Shown piece by piece: positions 9,533 to 19,676 of a stretch of 64,000 nt of DNA; position 1 is the first letter of the stretch, and each line of letters begins with the position of its first letter. Origin of the DNA: Rhodococcus sp. B7740 (GTDB taxonomy: Bacteria > Actinomycetota > Actinomycetes > Mycobacteriales > Mycobacteriaceae); assembly GCF_000954115.1 (NCBI RefSeq), contig NZ_CP010797.1:1240001-1304000 (forward strand). The letters are read 5' to 3'. A program made the position numbers and the translations under genes. A model generated the notes under the pieces. It did no database searches. It was not told the origin of the DNA and was given only the letters and a program-made list of their open reading frames with translations.

Positions 9533-11226
9533 CGAAGAAGCACCCACCGATCCATGTTCCAACCGGCACCTGCGGCCGTCGGGTTGGGCACCACGTCCTG
9601 CATGCCGTCGCTGACGACGGTGGTCCGTGGCTCGTTGTACAGGGGAAGCGACGGCATGTCGTTCCACAGGATGTTCTCACCCTCGGTGGCCAGAGCCAGC
9701 ACTCGCTCGGGATCGTCGGTCACCGCCAACTGATCGATGATGGAATCGATCCTGCCGTTGCTGTATCCGCCGACGTTCAGGCCGATTCCCGTCCGCAACG
9801 AATACCGTGCGGTGACCGCGGCGGCAGAACCCGACGGTCCGGGAAGAGATCCGCTGCTACCGAGCACGGCGTCAACAGCCCCGGCGCGCAGTGCGGACGG
9901 TGTGAAGTCCGGTGAGCTCGCGTCCTCGACGGTGATGCCCGCAGCCGCGCAATCGGCAGCCATGCGACTCACCACCTGGGCGCGGCGCGCGTCCGGTCCC
10001 CGGTAGCCCACACGAACGGTCAGAGCATTCTCGCCCGCAGCCTCGAGTTCTCGGCTCGCCTGGTCCAGATCCGAGCGCTGGTATCGATCGCCCACCACCG
10101 TTGCGACCGACGGATACTCGAGCGTGTCGGGCTGGACGAGACGAGAGTCGACGACGCCCGAGCCCAGGCCTGCCGCCTCCGCCTCGAAACCGGGGTGACC
10201 CAGAGTGTCGAACAGGTCCGACCGCGGGATGCACGCGGCCACTGCTCGACGAGCACTCGCATCGGCCAGCACCCCCTGAGTGGCGAACGTCAACTGCTCG
10301 ACGCCCCGCGACGGTTCCTCGGTCGTCGTGAATCCCTCGGTGGTCCCGAGGTCGACGGCACCGGCACCGTGGTCGATCACGTCCAACGATCCGTCCGCGG
10401 ACTTCGCGGCCAGGTCGGTGCCCTTGGGCCAGACGACCACCTGCTGGGTCTGGGGTGGGTTTCCCCACCAGGCCTCGTTCGCCACGAGCACGAGACCGTC
10501 CTCGGCGGTGTAGGACTCGATGCGGTAGGGGCCGGCCGAGGGCAGTAGCGCGAGGTCGATCGAGCCCGGTGTCAGGGTCCAGCCGGTGTTCCAGAAGTCG
10601 GCGATGCGGGTCACCACGTCGTCGTCCTCGGCCAGGATGGGATCGACGACGTTCGGCACGCCCGCTGCGCGAGCCGCGACATGTGCCGGTAGCAGGTCAG
10701 TGGCTCCGAACAGGGCACGCCAGTTCTGGTAGCTGCGGCCGGACGCGAAGACGACCGTCGCTTCCTTGGCCCCCGGTACGCAATCGATGCGCTCGATGTC
10801 GGAGTACCCGGCCGTCGACGCCGCGTCGAACAGGGGGCGGTCGGTGGCGAACTTTCCACTGTTCGCCGCCCACGCCAACACCAGATCGTCACAGGCCATC
10901 GGCGCACCGTCCGAGTACGTCGCCGCGGGGGCGATGGAGTACTGCACGGTCAGGGTGTCGCCGGGAACCACGGACACGGTTCCGATGTCGTTGTCCGACA
11001 ACGCGTCTCCCTCGGGCCCGAGATAGCTGAAGCCCACCTGCACCCGAGTGAACGCCTGCCGGGCTCCCGACGCCGCGCCGTCGACGGTTCTCGCGTTGTA
11101 GGTGTCGACCACGTTGTCGAACGAATAGCCGATCGAGGGCACCTTGTCTTCGGGCGACGAGCACGCAGTGATGGACACCGCACCGACACTCGCTGCCACC
11201 AGTGCCGCGCTCCACCGTCGTTTCAC
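9529..11226 (-). CDS. ABC transporter family substrate-binding lipoprotein
   Basis: 565 residues of the oligopeptide/dipeptide-binding (SBP family 5) fold. A short signal ends in VSITAC with the lipid-modified Cys at about 22. The body contains YSDGAPMACDDLVLAW and later SGPYRIESYTAEDGL, which are family-5 landmarks. No permease or ATPase genes lie nearby, so the transporter partner, if any, is elsewhere. The start GTG at 11226 has GGAG seven bases upstream; another GTG at 11232 is less well spaced. It corresponds to Rv2585c and sits between secF and apt on one strand, so it probably shares a transcript with them. The ligand is unknown. Confidence 0.85.
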   Translation of the reverse strand: MKRRWSAALVAASVGAVSITACSSPEDKVPSIGYSFDNVVDTYNARTVDGAASGARQAFTRVQVGFSYLGPEGDALSDNDIGTVSVVPGDTLTVQYSIAPAATYSDGAPMACDDLVLAWAANSGKFATDRPLFDAASTAGYSDIERIDCVPGAKEATVVFASGRSYQNWRALFGATDLLPAHVAARAAGVPNVVDPILAEDDDVVTRIADFWNTGWTLTPGSIDLALLPSAGPYRIESYTAEDGLVLVANEAWWGNPPQTQQVVVWPKGTDLAAKSADGSLDVIDHGAGAVDLGTTEGFTTTEEPSRGVEQLTFATQGVLADASARRAVAACIPRSDLFDTLGHPGFEAEAAGLGSGVVDSRLVQPDTLEYPSVATVVGDRYQRSDLDQASRELEAAGENALTVRVGYRGPDARRAQVVSRMAADCAAAGITVEDASSPDFTPSALRAGAVDAVLGSSGSLPGPSGSAAAVTARYSLRTGIGLNVGGYSNGRIDSIIDQLAVTDDPERVLALATEGENILWNDMPSLPLYNEPRTTVVSDGMQDVVPNPTAAGAGWNMDRWVLLR

Positions 11227-11258
11227 GTGCACTCTCCGTCCCTGTCGAGGATGGACAT

Positions 11259-12440
11259 CTACCGTCGCTTCTTGCTTCGCTTTCCGGTGGGCCGGTTGCC
11301 CGGCTGCGGAGCCGACGCCTTCGGGGCGGCCACACCGACGGCCACCGGTTCCGGAGCGTGGCCTGCTGCACGAGCTGCCGCTTCGGCACGCTTGGAGTGG
11401 ACCTTGCGCGTGTGAACTGCGACGGGACCCCACTTCTCCTTGAGCGTCACCAGCAACGGAGTGGCGAAGAAGATCGACGAGTAGGCACCGACGATCATGC
11501 CGACCAGCTGTACCAGAGCCAGGTCCTTCAGTGTGCCCACTCCGAGCAGCCATACCGCGATGATCATCAGTGCGATCACCGGGAGGACACCGATCACGGT
11601 GGTGTTGATCGAGCGCATCAGGGTCTGGTTGACGGCCAGGTTGGCCTGTTCGGCGTACGTCTTGCGATGCAGGTTGAGGATGCCGCGAGTGTTCTCCTCG
11701 ACCTTGTCGAACACCACCACCGAGTCGTACAGAGAGAAACCGAGGATCGTCAACAGGCCGATCACGGTTGCAGGCGTCACCTCGAACCCGACGAGCGAGT
11801 ACACGCCTGCGGTCACCAGGAGGTCGAATGCCAGGGCGGCCAGCGCCGCCAACGCCATGTCTCGCTCGTATCGGACACCTATGTAGATGCTGACGATCAC
11901 CAGGAAGACCACGAGAGCGATCAGGGCTTTCTGGGTGATCTGGCTACCCCACGTCTCACTGACGTCGGACACACTGATGGCGTTGGGGGTCGCGGTACCG
12001 GAGTTGTCCTGCGGCTGGAATGCCTCGAACAACGCCTGGCGAAGGGTGTCCACTTCGGCGGGGTCGAGTGCTTCGGAGCGAATCTGCACCGTTGCTGCGG
12101 CACCCGAACCGACGGTCTGCACCGACACCGGCGGCATGCCGAGCGAGTCGTCGTACACGGTTTCGACCTGCTCGGTGGTGATGTTGTCGGCCGCGGGCAG
12201 CGCGATCCGCGTTCCGCCCTCGAAATCGATACCGAGGGTGAAGCCGCGGACGACGAAGCTCAGCAGGCACACCAGCACGATGACGCCGGTGAGGATGTAG
12301 TAGAACCGACGACGACCGACGATGTCGAAGGCACCGGTACCGGTGTACAGCCTGGACAACCAGCTGTGCTTGGGCTGGGCGGATTGATCGACACCCGAGT
12401 CGTCGAGGGGCGATGGGGTCGACGTGGTCGTGTCCGACAT
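11259..12440 (-). CDS. secF: Protein translocase subunit SecF
   Basis: 393-residue membrane protein that, with SecD, uses the proton gradient to pull exported proteins out of SecYEG. It has an N-terminal helix, a periplasmic-side P1-like loop, and a block of five helices containing GFEVTPATVIGLLTILGFSL and DSVVVFDKVEENT. The C-terminus is a Lys/Arg-rich cytosolic tail ending in KRSKKRR. The start is ATG at 12440, with AAGGAGG six bases before CATGAC-ATG; the ribosome site lies inside the end of secD. The gene directly follows secD (2 bases between). Confidence 0.95.
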   Translation of the reverse strand: MSDTTTSTPSPLDDSGVDQSAQPKHSWLSRLYTGTGAFDIVGRRRFYYILTGVIVLVCLLSFVVRGFTLGIDFEGGTRIALPAADNITTEQVETVYDDSLGMPPVSVQTVGSGAAATVQIRSEALDPAEVDTLRQALFEAFQPQDNSGTATPNAISVSDVSETWGSQITQKALIALVVFLVIVSIYIGVRYERDMALAALAALAFDLLVTAGVYSLVGFEVTPATVIGLLTILGFSLYDSVVVFDKVEENTRGILNLHRKTYAEQANLAVNQTLMRSINTTVIGVLPVIALMIIAVWLLGVGTLKDLALVQLVGMIVGAYSSIFFATPLLVTLKEKWGPVAVHTRKVHSKRAEAAARAAGHAPEPVAVGVAAPKASAPQPGNRPTGKRSKKRR

Positions 12441-12441
12441 G

Positions 12442-14217
12442 TCATGCCTCCTTCGACGGCGCAGCGCCGGTCTTGACGGCGAGTGCCTTGTTGGCTGCGC
12501 GCTTGCGTTCGAGCGCGATCTGCTGGACGGCACCGAGACCGTTGACGGACGGCTTGGACCAGAACGTGGATTTCGACGCCAGGTACACCAGCGGCCACGT
12601 CACCAGCACCACGACGATGATGTCCAGGATCGTCGTGAGCCCGAGGGTGAACGCGAAGCCGCGGACCTGACCGACGGCCAACACGTAGAGCACTGCGGCG
12701 GCGATGAAGCTGACCGCATTGCCCGACAGGATCGTCTTGCGTGCGCGTGCCCAACCGCGAGGAACCGCCGATCGGAAGCTGCGGCCCTCCCGGATCTCGT
12801 CCTTGATGCGCTCGAAGAACACGACGAACGAGTCAGCGGTCATGCCGATACCGATGATCAGGCCGGCGATGCCGGCGAGGTCGAGCGTGAAGCTGATCCA
12901 TCGACCCAACAGAACGATGATTCCGTAGACGACGAGACCGGCCAGCGCCAACGACAGCGCAGTGAGCAGCCCGAGGGCACGGTAGTAGAGCAGGCAGTAG
13001 ACCAGCACCAGAGCCAGTCCGATGGCACCGGCCAGCAGTCCGGCTTCCAGAGAGGCCAAGCCCAGCGTTGCCGACACCGTCTCGGCCTCGGAGGACACGA
13101 AGGACAGCGGCAGGGAGCCGTACTTGAGGGTGTTGGCGAGCTCGGACGCGGTCTGGTTGTTGAAGTTGCCGGTGATCGAGGTGGCGCTGCCTGCTGGGGT
13201 GGCCCCCTGAATGACCGGCGCACTGATCACCTTCGAGTCCAGTACGAACGCGGCCTGCTTCTGGAGATTGGCCGCGGTGAACTGAGCCCAGGTGTTCGAG
13301 CCGTCCGTGTCGAACGTCAGGCTGACCTGGAACTGGGCCTGCTGACTGTCGAAGCCGGAGGTCGCGTCGGCTATCTGCTGGCCGTCGATGATCGTCGGAC
13401 CCAGCAGGTAGACCGCTGTTCCGTCGGTCGAGCACGCCACCAGGGGAAGCGCCGGATCGTCGTTGCCTGCGAGCGGGTCGGCGGCGTTGCAATCGAGGGA
13501 CTGCATGGCCAGCTGCTGAATCTGCGGATCCTCGCTCTGTCGGAGCGTCTTGGCGTCGGCGATCTCCTGCGCTGCGCGCTCGGCGTCGGACAGGGTCGCG
13601 TCGGTGGCGGGATCGTCTGCCGCCGGTGCGTCGGTGGCGGGCGCATCGGTGGTGGGGGCGGGAGCCGGATCGACCGTGGTCGGATCCTGCGCCGGGAACA
13701 CCCGGTTCTGCGGAGTGGCCGGGTCTGCGGGCGCAGCCGGATCGGCCGAAGCAGCAGGGTCTGCCGGTGCAGCAGGATCGACCGGCGCGGCCGGGTCGAC
13801 CGGGGCCTGCTGCGAACCTGCTCCCTCGCCTGCCGATGGAGCTACCGAGCTCAGAACCGGTCGAATGAACAGTCGAGCGGTCTGCCCGAGAGTGCGCGCC
13901 TGGGAGCTGTCGTCGCCGGGCACCGTGATGACGAGATTGTCGCCGTCGATGACCACCTCGGAGCCCGAGACACCGAGACCGTTGACACGAGTCTCGATGA
14001 TCTGCTGCGCCTGCTTCAGGCTGTCCTGCGTCGGCGCGTTGCCGTCGGGTGTCCGCGCGGTGAGTGTCACGCGCGTGCCGCCCTGCAGGTCGATTCCCAA
14101 CTTCGGCGAGGGGTCTTTGTCTCCGGTGAAGAAGACCATGGCGTACACCGCTGCCATCAGCACCGCGAAAACGGCGAGATAGCGGGCGGGTTGCACCGGT
14201 CCGCTGGAAGGTGCCAC
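12442..14217 (-). CDS. secD: Protein translocase subunit SecD
   Basis: 591 residues. An N-terminal helix (about 12-30) is followed by [10 protein letters not shown], the large extracytoplasmic P1 domain and a six-helix block with [20 protein letters not shown]. It works with SecF in late protein export. An unusual low-complexity insertion at about residues 127-208, rich in Asp-Pro-Ala repeats, splits the P1 region. The start is GTG at 14217, with AGAGGAG about 9 bases upstream. About 160 bases separate it from yajC, including a hairpin, so secDF may also have their own promoter. Confidence 0.95.
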   Translation of the reverse strand: MAPSSGPVQPARYLAVFAVLMAAVYAMVFFTGDKDPSPKLGIDLQGGTRVTLTARTPDGNAPTQDSLKQAQQIIETRVNGLGVSGSEVVIDGDNLVITVPGDDSSQARTLGQTARLFIRPVLSSVAPSAGEGAGSQQAPVDPAAPVDPAAPADPAASADPAAPADPATPQNRVFPAQDPTTVDPAPAPTTDAPATDAPAADDPATDATLSDAERAAQEIADAKTLRQSEDPQIQQLAMQSLDCNAADPLAGNDDPALPLVACSTDGTAVYLLGPTIIDGQQIADATSGFDSQQAQFQVSLTFDTDGSNTWAQFTAANLQKQAAFVLDSKVISAPVIQGATPAGSATSITGNFNNQTASELANTLKYGSLPLSFVSSEAETVSATLGLASLEAGLLAGAIGLALVLVYCLLYYRALGLLTALSLALAGLVVYGIIVLLGRWISFTLDLAGIAGLIIGIGMTADSFVVFFERIKDEIREGRSFRSAVPRGWARARKTILSGNAVSFIAAAVLYVLAVGQVRGFAFTLGLTTILDIIVVVLVTWPLVYLASKSTFWSKPSVNGLGAVQQIALERKRAANKALAVKTGAAPSKEA

Positions 14218-14329
14218 GGTGTGTGTTTCTCCTCTGGGCGATGAAAAGTGTCGGTTCCTGCAGGGCCTGGCGGCCCGATGTGTCGGCGATGAGCGGTGCG
14301 ATTGTGCACCACATCGGTCACCGCAGAGA

Positions 14330-14364
14330 AAACCGCTGCCGGATACTGTCTCCGACAGCGGTTT
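14330..14364 (-). terminator. Hairpin downstream of yajC, possible attenuator or terminator
   Basis: Arms at 14330-14342 and 14352-14364 form a 13-base stem with one mismatch (core AAACCGCTG/CAGCGGTTT) and a 9-base loop. Read on the minus strand it begins 15 bases after the yajC stop and ends in TTTTCTCT. It may stop or reduce read-through from yajC into secD. Confidence 0.5.
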
Positions 14365-14378
14365 CGATCACATCCTGC

Positions 14379-14789
14379 TCACTCTTTTTCCAGCCTCTTC
14401 GACGTCTGCTCGATGGTCTCGTCCGGCCGACTCACGTCCGTCTTGCTCAGCGACGGTCCAGCGGTGTCGTTCGAGCCGAGGGCCGTGATGTCCGACTCGG
14501 TGGTGGCGTCGAGGTCGGTGTCGTCGAACTCGGAGTCGTCGGGCAGAACCTCACGTACCACTGCACGCGACCAGGTGGTGATCACGCCGTCGGCGATCTC
14601 CAGATCGATGGTGTCGTCCTCGACCAGGACCACTCGGGCGTACAGGCCTGCGGTGGTGACCACCTCGTCACCGATCTTCAGCGAGTCCTGCATTTCCGTT
14701 GTCTTGGCCAACACCTTCTTCTGTCGACGCGCATTGAGAAACAGCGGTACCAGAAGTGCCACGATCAGCAGCGGGAACAGCAAATCCAT
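14379..14789 (-). CDS. yajC: Sec translocase accessory subunit YajC
   Basis: 136 residues. One N-terminal membrane helix (about 2-19) is followed by NARRQKKVLAKTTEMQDSLK and the small YajC domain (GDEVVTTAGLYARVV). A Ser/Asp/Thr-rich tail of about 45 residues follows. It is an accessory of the SecDF complex, and its place just upstream of secD fits. The start at 14789 gives MDLLFPLLIVALLVP, normal for the family. The acidic tail is longer than in E. coli YajC but common in actinobacteria. Confidence 0.92.
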   Translation of the reverse strand: MDLLFPLLIVALLVPLFLNARRQKKVLAKTTEMQDSLKIGDEVVTTAGLYARVVLVEDDTIDLEIADGVITTWSRAVVREVLPDDSEFDDTDLDATTESDITALGSNDTAGPSLSKTDVSRPDETIEQTSKRLEKE

Positions 14790-14927
14790 CGGAAGGTCAG
14801 TCCTCGAAGTCGGGTTCGAAATACGTCATTGTCTCGTGCGAGAGCGTCGCCGGTGCGGGCCTCGCAGCTACCCAGTGTGCCATTACCTGGAACCGGTCCG
14901 GTCCGTTCGCGTCCTGTTGTGCCCGAT

Positions 14928-16004
14928 TCATTCGAATAATCCCTGCTGGACCTCCGAGGATCGGACCGAAATTCCACCCACCGCGAGATCCGGTGGCGGC
15001 GTCAGACCGAGGTGTTGCCACGCAGCAGCGGTCGCGACGCGCCCGCGGGGGGTACGGGCGATCATTCCGGCACGTACCAGGAACGGCTCGCACACTTCCT
15101 CGACCGTCGACGGTTCCTCCCCGACGGCGACGGCCAGCGTGGACACACCCACCGGCCCTCCGCCGAAGCTCCGGATGAGCGCGCTCAGTACTGCGCGGTC
15201 GAGTCGATCGAGCCCGAGTTTGTCGACGTCGTACACCACCAGGGCGGCCTTCGCGGTGTCCTGAGTGACGGTGCCGTCGCCGCGCACGTCCGCGTAGTCG
15301 CGGACTCGGCGCAGCAATCGGTTCGCGATACGGGGGGTGCCACGCGAGCGCCCGGCGATCTCCGCGCATCCGTCCCGATCGATCGGCACACCCAGGATTC
15401 CCGCGGACCGCATGAGGATGCGCTCGAGTTCGTTCGGCTCGTAGAAATCCATGTGCGCCACGAATCCGAACCGGTCGCGCAGCGGTCCGGTGAGCGCACC
15501 CGACCTGGTGGTGGCACCGACGAGGGTGAACGGTGCGACCTCGAGTGGAATCGACGTCGCTCCCGGCCCCTTGCCGACGATGACGTCGACGCGGAAATCC
15601 TCCATTGCCAGATACAGCATCTCCTCGGCCGGGCGAGCGATGCGATGGATCTCGTCGATGAACAGCACGTCGCCTTCGACCAGGTTGCTGAGCATCGCTG
15701 CGAGATCGCCTGCCCGCTCGAGCGCCGGACCCGACGTGAGCCGCAGCGAGGTTCCCAACTCGGCGGCGATGATCATCGCCATACTGGTCTTGCCGAGGCC
15801 CGGCGGCCCGGACATGAGGATGTGATCGGGGGTTCCGCCGCGCATCTTGGCACCGGACAACACGAGCTGCAGCTGCTCCCGCACCCGGGGTTGACCGATG
15901 AAATCGGTGAGGTTCTTAGGACGCAGACTCGTCTCGACATCCAGGTCGTCGGACATCGGGTCCGCACCGACCTGGGATTCGGCGAACCGATCTTCCTCGG
16001 TCAC
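14928..16004 (-). CDS. ruvB: Holliday junction branch-migration ATPase RuvB
   Basis: 358-residue AAA+ motor that drives Holliday-junction branch migration with RuvA. Walker A GPPGLGKT is at about 66-73, Walker B is LFIDEIHR, sensor 1 is GATTRSG, and the C-terminal winged helix contains [16 protein letters not shown]. It is the last gene of a ruvC-ruvA-ruvB unit, 6 bases after ruvA. Length and motifs are standard. Expression should follow the LexA box upstream of ruvC. Confidence 0.97.
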   Translation of the reverse strand: MTEEDRFAESQVGADPMSDDLDVETSLRPKNLTDFIGQPRVREQLQLVLSGAKMRGGTPDHILMSGPPGLGKTSMAMIIAAELGTSLRLTSGPALERAGDLAAMLSNLVEGDVLFIDEIHRIARPAEEMLYLAMEDFRVDVIVGKGPGATSIPLEVAPFTLVGATTRSGALTGPLRDRFGFVAHMDFYEPNELERILMRSAGILGVPIDRDGCAEIAGRSRGTPRIANRLLRRVRDYADVRGDGTVTQDTAKAALVVYDVDKLGLDRLDRAVLSALIRSFGGGPVGVSTLAVAVGEEPSTVEEVCEPFLVRAGMIARTPRGRVATAAAWQHLGLTPPPDLAVGGISVRSSEVQQGLFE

Positions 16005-16010
16005 CCGGGC

Positions 16011-16616
16011 CTACCTGGACTTTCCGAGGTATGCCAGCGCCGACCTCAACGCGGTCGACGTGGTGGCCTCGGGCTGCTGAGCGAGCACCGCGTCGGTCGC
16101 TTCCTCGGCCTGTTTCACGGGGAATCCGAGACCGATCAGCGCCTCGACGATCTGGTCTCGCATCGAGTTGCCGACTCCGGATCCCGGCACGGCCGCGCTT
16201 CCTGCGCGTCCGACCACTGCGTCGACCTTGTCGCGCAGCTCGACGACCATTCTCTCCGCGCCGCGCTTACCGATACCGGGAACCCTGGTCAGTGCTCCGA
16301 TATCACTGTCGGCCAACGCAGTTCGCAGTGCGTCGGGCTCGTGTACGGCAAGAGTTGCCATGGCGATCCGCGGGCCGACGCCGGTCACGGTGAGGAGCAA
16401 CTCGAACAGCTCACGCGACTCCTTGTCGGGGAATCCGTACAGCGTCTGTGAATCCTCGCGCACGATCATGGTCGTCAGGAGGGTCGCTTCGCTCCCCCGG
16501 TGCAAAGTGGCCAACGTGGCCGGGGTGGCGTTGACGCGGTACCCGACGCCCGCAGCCTCGAGCACGGCGTGATCGAGCGCGATGTCGAACACCGAGCCCC
16601 TGATCGACGCGATCAT
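16011..16616 (-). CDS. ruvA: Holliday junction-binding protein RuvA
   Basis: 201 residues. The OB-fold N-terminus ([16 protein letters not shown]) is followed by tandem helix-hairpin-helix motifs ([31 protein letters not shown]) and a C-terminal domain that contacts RuvB. RuvA binds four-way junctions as a tetramer. The start ATG at 16616 overlaps the ruvC stop as ATGA (16613-16616), so it is coupled to ruvC. Confidence 0.96.
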   Translation of the reverse strand: MIASIRGSVFDIALDHAVLEAAGVGYRVNATPATLATLHRGSEATLLTTMIVREDSQTLYGFPDKESRELFELLLTVTGVGPRIAMATLAVHEPDALRTALADSDIGALTRVPGIGKRGAERMVVELRDKVDAVVGRAGSAAVPGSGVGNSMRDQIVEALIGLGFPVKQAEEATDAVLAQQPEATTSTALRSALAYLGKSR

Positions 16617-17230
16617 CGGGCACCCGCCTCCTTCTTGGCCATTTTCTCGATCCTGCGTGCCACGACGGCGCGAGCTTTGCGCTCCTCGGCCAGACGAGCG
16701 TCGTACTTGCGTTTCTGTTCGGCGGCCATGGCCTCGGCCTTGGCCATGCGGGCGATCATGGGCGCTCGCCAGCAATGACAGATGCCGAGGGCAAGCGCGT
16801 CGGCGGCGTCGGCGGGAGTCGGTGCCGTCTGCAGACCGAGAATGCGCATGACCATCGCGGTCACCTGAGCCTTGTCGGCCGAGCCGTTGCCCGTGACCGC
16901 GGCCTTGACCTCACTGGGAGTGTGAAAGCAGACGTCGATGCCGCGTCTGGCCGCCGCGAGGGCGATGACGCCACCGGCCTGGGCCGTACCCATGGCCGTA
17001 CGAACGTTGTGTTGGGCGAAGACTCGCTCGATGGCCACCACCGAAGGCTTGTGGGTATCGAGCCAGTACTCCGCGGCCTCGGAAATCGCCAGCAACCGCT
17101 GCGCCAGATCCATGTCCGCGGGCGTTCGCACCACATCGACATCGAGGGCGACCACCGTTCGGCCCACACCACCCTCGATCAGACTGAGCCCACACCTGGT
17201 GAGACCGGGGTCGACACCCATCACCCGCAC
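16613..17230 (-). CDS. ruvC: Holliday junction endonuclease RuvC
   Basis: 205 residues. It resolves Holliday junctions by symmetric cuts. Acidic catalytic residues are D7 ([10 protein letters not shown]), E68 (AIERVF), D141 and D144 ([10 protein letters not shown]). The C-terminus carries an extra Lys/Arg/Glu-rich tail of about 45 residues after the core ([12 protein letters not shown] onward), longer than E. coli RuvC and of unknown use. The start is GTG at 17230. A LexA box at 17250-17265 lies 19 bases upstream, marking the ruvCAB operon as SOS-induced. Confidence 0.95.
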   Translation of the reverse strand: MRVMGVDPGLTRCGLSLIEGGVGRTVVALDVDVVRTPADMDLAQRLLAISEAAEYWLDTHKPSVVAIERVFAQHNVRTAMGTAQAGGVIALAAARRGIDVCFHTPSEVKAAVTGNGSADKAQVTAMVMRILGLQTAPTPADAADALALGICHCWRAPMIARMAKAEAMAAEQKRKYDARLAEERKARAVVARRIEKMAKKEAGAR

Positions 17231-17249
17231 GCCACCACACCTTCCGCTT

Positions 17250-17265
17250 ACGAACTGTTGTTCGA
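17250..17265 (-). promoter_or_regulatory. LexA (SOS) box of the ruvCAB operon
   Basis: ACGAACTGTTGTTCGA reads as ACGAAC-N4-GTTCGA, one base away from the TCGAAC-N4-GTTCGA consensus. It is 19 bases from the ruvC start, a normal operator position. The right half-site is perfect. Confidence 0.85.
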
Positions 17266-17337
17266 TAGCGTAGCGGAGCCCACCGCTGGATCAGGGATAC
17301 GACACCCGGTCGAACACGTCGTCGGATGCGAGGGGCG

Positions 17338-18096
17338 TCAGTCCTCGTCGTCGAGCTCGGCCATGACCTCGTCGGAGAGGTCGACGTTGGACCACACGTT
17401 CTGGACGTCGTCGCTGTCCTCGAGGGCATCGATGAGCTTGAACACCTTGCGGGCACCGTCCGCATCGACAGGGACGTTGACCGATGCCTGGAAGCTCGCC
17501 TCGGCCGAGTCGTAGTCGATTCCGGCCTCCTGCAACGCGGTGCGCACCGCGACCAGGTCGGTCGGCTCGCTGACGACCTCGAACGTATCGCCGTTGTCGT
17601 TGACTTCCTCGGCACCGGCTTCGAGGACGGCCATGAGCACGTCGTCCTCGCTCTGCCCGTTCTTCTCCAGGGTGACGACGCCCTTACGGGAGAACAGGTA
17701 GGACACCGATCCCGGATCGGCCATGTTCCCACCGTTGCGGGTCATCGCCACGCGTACCTCGCCTGCGGCGCGGTTGCGGTTGTCGGTGAGGCACTCGATC
17801 AGAATGGCGACACCGTTGGGGCCGTAGCCCTCGTACATGATGGTCTGCCAGTCGGCACCGCCGGCTTCCTCGCCCGCTCCGCGCTTGCGCGCGCGCTCGA
17901 TGTTGTCGTTGGGGACCGACGTCTTCTTCGCCTTCTGGATGGCGTCGTACAAGGTCGGATTGCCCGTCGGGTCACCACCACCCGTGCGGGCCGCCACCTC
18001 GATATTCTTGATGAGCTTGGCGAAAGACTTGCCGCGTCGGGCGTCGATCACCGCCTTCTTGTGCTTGGTGGTGGCCCATTTTGAGTGGCCGCTCAT
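17338..18096 (-). CDS. yebC: YebC/PmpR family protein
   Basis: 252 residues, the usual YebC length. The N-terminus [20 protein letters not shown] is diagnostic, and the acidic C-terminus ends in AELDDED. Members act as DNA-binding regulators or, as shown more recently for bacterial homologues, as factors helping ribosomes through proline-rich stretches; sequence alone does not decide between these. The start ATG at 18096 is preceded by AGGAAGGGG. It lies between pdxT and ruvC on the same strand, matching Rv2603c. Confidence 0.93.
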   Translation of the reverse strand: MSGHSKWATTKHKKAVIDARRGKSFAKLIKNIEVAARTGGGDPTGNPTLYDAIQKAKKTSVPNDNIERARKRGAGEEAGGADWQTIMYEGYGPNGVAILIECLTDNRNRAAGEVRVAMTRNGGNMADPGSVSYLFSRKGVVTLEKNGQSEDDVLMAVLEAGAEEVNDNGDTFEVVSEPTDLVAVRTALQEAGIDYDSAEASFQASVNVPVDADGARKVFKLIDALEDSDDVQNVWSNVDLSDEVMAELDDED

Positions 18097-18184
18097 GCGA
18101 TAGGGCCCCTTCCTGCTCGAAATCAGTGTTGTCGACTTTACTCGCCCGGTACCGCGCTCGGCACCGACCGACCGCCGAGGGATT

Positions 18185-18787
18185 CTAGCGGCGTCGCACG
18201 ATGTCGACGAAGAGTGCGTGAACGCGATCGTCCCCGGTGACCTCGGGATGGAAGCTCGTCGCCATGACGGAGTTCTGGCGAACGGCCACCACGCGTCCGG
18301 CAGCCGGGCCGTGCGGCACGGTGGCGAGCACCTCGACATCCTCGCCCACCCGCTCGACCCAGGGCGCGCGAATGAACACCGCCCGCACCGGTCCGCCGTC
18401 GACGCCGGTGACATCGAGATCGGTCTCGAAGGAATCGACCTGACGCCCGAAGGCGTTTCGCCGAACGGTGATGTCGAGCGCATCGAGATGCCGGGCGTCG
18501 GGCCTGGTGTCGAGGATCTCGGAGGCCAGCAGAATCATGCCCGCGCACGAACCGTAGGCGGGCAGTCCCTCGGCCAACCGAGCACGCAGTGGATCGAGAA
18601 GGTCGAACACGCCGAGCAGGTTGCTCATGGTCGTCGATTCCCCGCCGGGGACGATGAGTCCGTCGATCTGCGCGAGCTCGGCGGGCCGACGCACCGTGAC
18701 ACCGCGCGCACCGCTCGATTCGAGCGCAGCCAGGTGTTCGCGAACGTCGCCCTGCAGGGCGAGAACACCGATGGTCGGAGCGCTCAC
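18185..18787 (-). CDS. pdxT: Pyridoxal 5'-phosphate synthase glutaminase subunit PdxT
   Basis: 200 residues. It hydrolyses glutamine and passes ammonia to PdxS in vitamin B6 synthesis. The class I amidotransferase triad is C81 (GSCAGM), H180 and E182 (SFHPEV); the oxyanion block is VPGGEST. The start GTG at 18787 overlaps the stop of tesB as GTGA (18784-18787), so the two are coupled. Its partner pdxS lies upstream on the same strand beyond tesB and an opposite-strand gene. Confidence 0.95.
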   Translation of the reverse strand: MSAPTIGVLALQGDVREHLAALESSGARGVTVRRPAELAQIDGLIVPGGESTTMSNLLGVFDLLDPLRARLAEGLPAYGSCAGMILLASEILDTRPDARHLDALDITVRRNAFGRQVDSFETDLDVTGVDGGPVRAVFIRAPWVERVGEDVEVLATVPHGPAAGRVVAVRQNSVMATSFHPEVTGDDRVHALFVDIVRRR

Positions 18788-19635
18788 TTGCGGCCGAAGG
18801 GATCGACATGGGGCGCATCGGGGTCCCGCTCGTAACGCATCAACCCCTCTTGCACCACCGCGGCGACCAACCGGCCGGACGTGTCGAAGATTCGTCCCTG
18901 CGTCAGCGCCCGCCCGAAATCTGCCGACGGAGACGTCTGGTCGTAGAGCAACCATTCGTCGGCCCGGAAGGGCCGCAGGAACCACAGCGCATGATCGAGC
19001 GAGGCCGTCTGAGTGACGGCGTCCGGGTGCGGAACCTTGGCCGATCCGAGCAACGTCATGTCGCTCATGTAGGCCAGCGCACACACGTGGAAGACCTGGT
19101 CGTCGGGCAAGGTGTCGCGGTAGCGGAACCAGACACGTTGTTGCGCAGCGAAACTGGGATGCTTGACGGTCTGGTCCTCGGGAATGAGACGGATGTCCCA
19201 CTCGGACCACTCCTTGTAGTAGGAGTGGTCGTACTCGGCGAGGGTGGTGGGATCGGGCAGGGTGTCCGGCCCGACGACCTCGGGCATGACGTCCTGGTGC
19301 GAAATGCCGTCGTCGTCGCCGTGGAACGAGGCGGACATCGTGAAGATCGCCTTGCCGTGCTGAATGCCGGTGACGCGGCGGGTGCAGAACGACCGTCCGT
19401 CGCGAATCCGGTCCACCATGAACACCGCCGGCTCGTTCGGATTGCCCGGACGCAGGAAGTAGCCGTGCAGCGAGTGCACACGAAACTCGGGGGCCACCGT
19501 GCGCACCGCCGCAACGAGCGCCTGGCCCGCCACCTGACCGCCGAACGTACGGGGCAGCCGAGAAGGAAATGTCCGTCCCCGATAGATGTCGTTCTCGATC
19601 CGTTCCAATTCGAGAATGTCCTCGATGCTGGCCAT
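18784..19635 (-). CDS. tesB: Acyl-CoA thioesterase II
   Basis: 283 residues of the double-hotdog TesB fold, which hydrolyses medium- and long-chain acyl-CoA. Visible blocks include [24 protein letters not shown] near the N-terminus, and [20 protein letters not shown] in the second half. It corresponds to Rv2605c, and its insertion between the two B6 genes is conserved. The start ATG at 19635 has AAAGGTGG upstream. It is coupled to pdxT by a 4-base overlap and divergent from the kinase-like gene with only about 40 bases between. Confidence 0.9.
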   Translation of the reverse strand: MASIEDILELERIENDIYRGRTFPSRLPRTFGGQVAGQALVAAVRTVAPEFRVHSLHGYFLRPGNPNEPAVFMVDRIRDGRSFCTRRVTGIQHGKAIFTMSASFHGDDDGISHQDVMPEVVGPDTLPDPTTLAEYDHSYYKEWSEWDIRLIPEDQTVKHPSFAAQQRVWFRYRDTLPDDQVFHVCALAYMSDMTLLGSAKVPHPDAVTQTASLDHALWFLRPFRADEWLLYDQTSPSADFGRALTQGRIFDTSGRLVAAVVQEGLMRYERDPDAPHVDPFGRK

Positions 19636-19676
19636 GGCTGGTGTCCACCTTTCTGTGACAACGGCTCAGGCTAACA

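Noticed and set aside
12424-14244. 606-codon open frame on the plus strand opposite secD
   Set aside because: Antisense to secD and following its third-position GC pattern; no recognisable protein.
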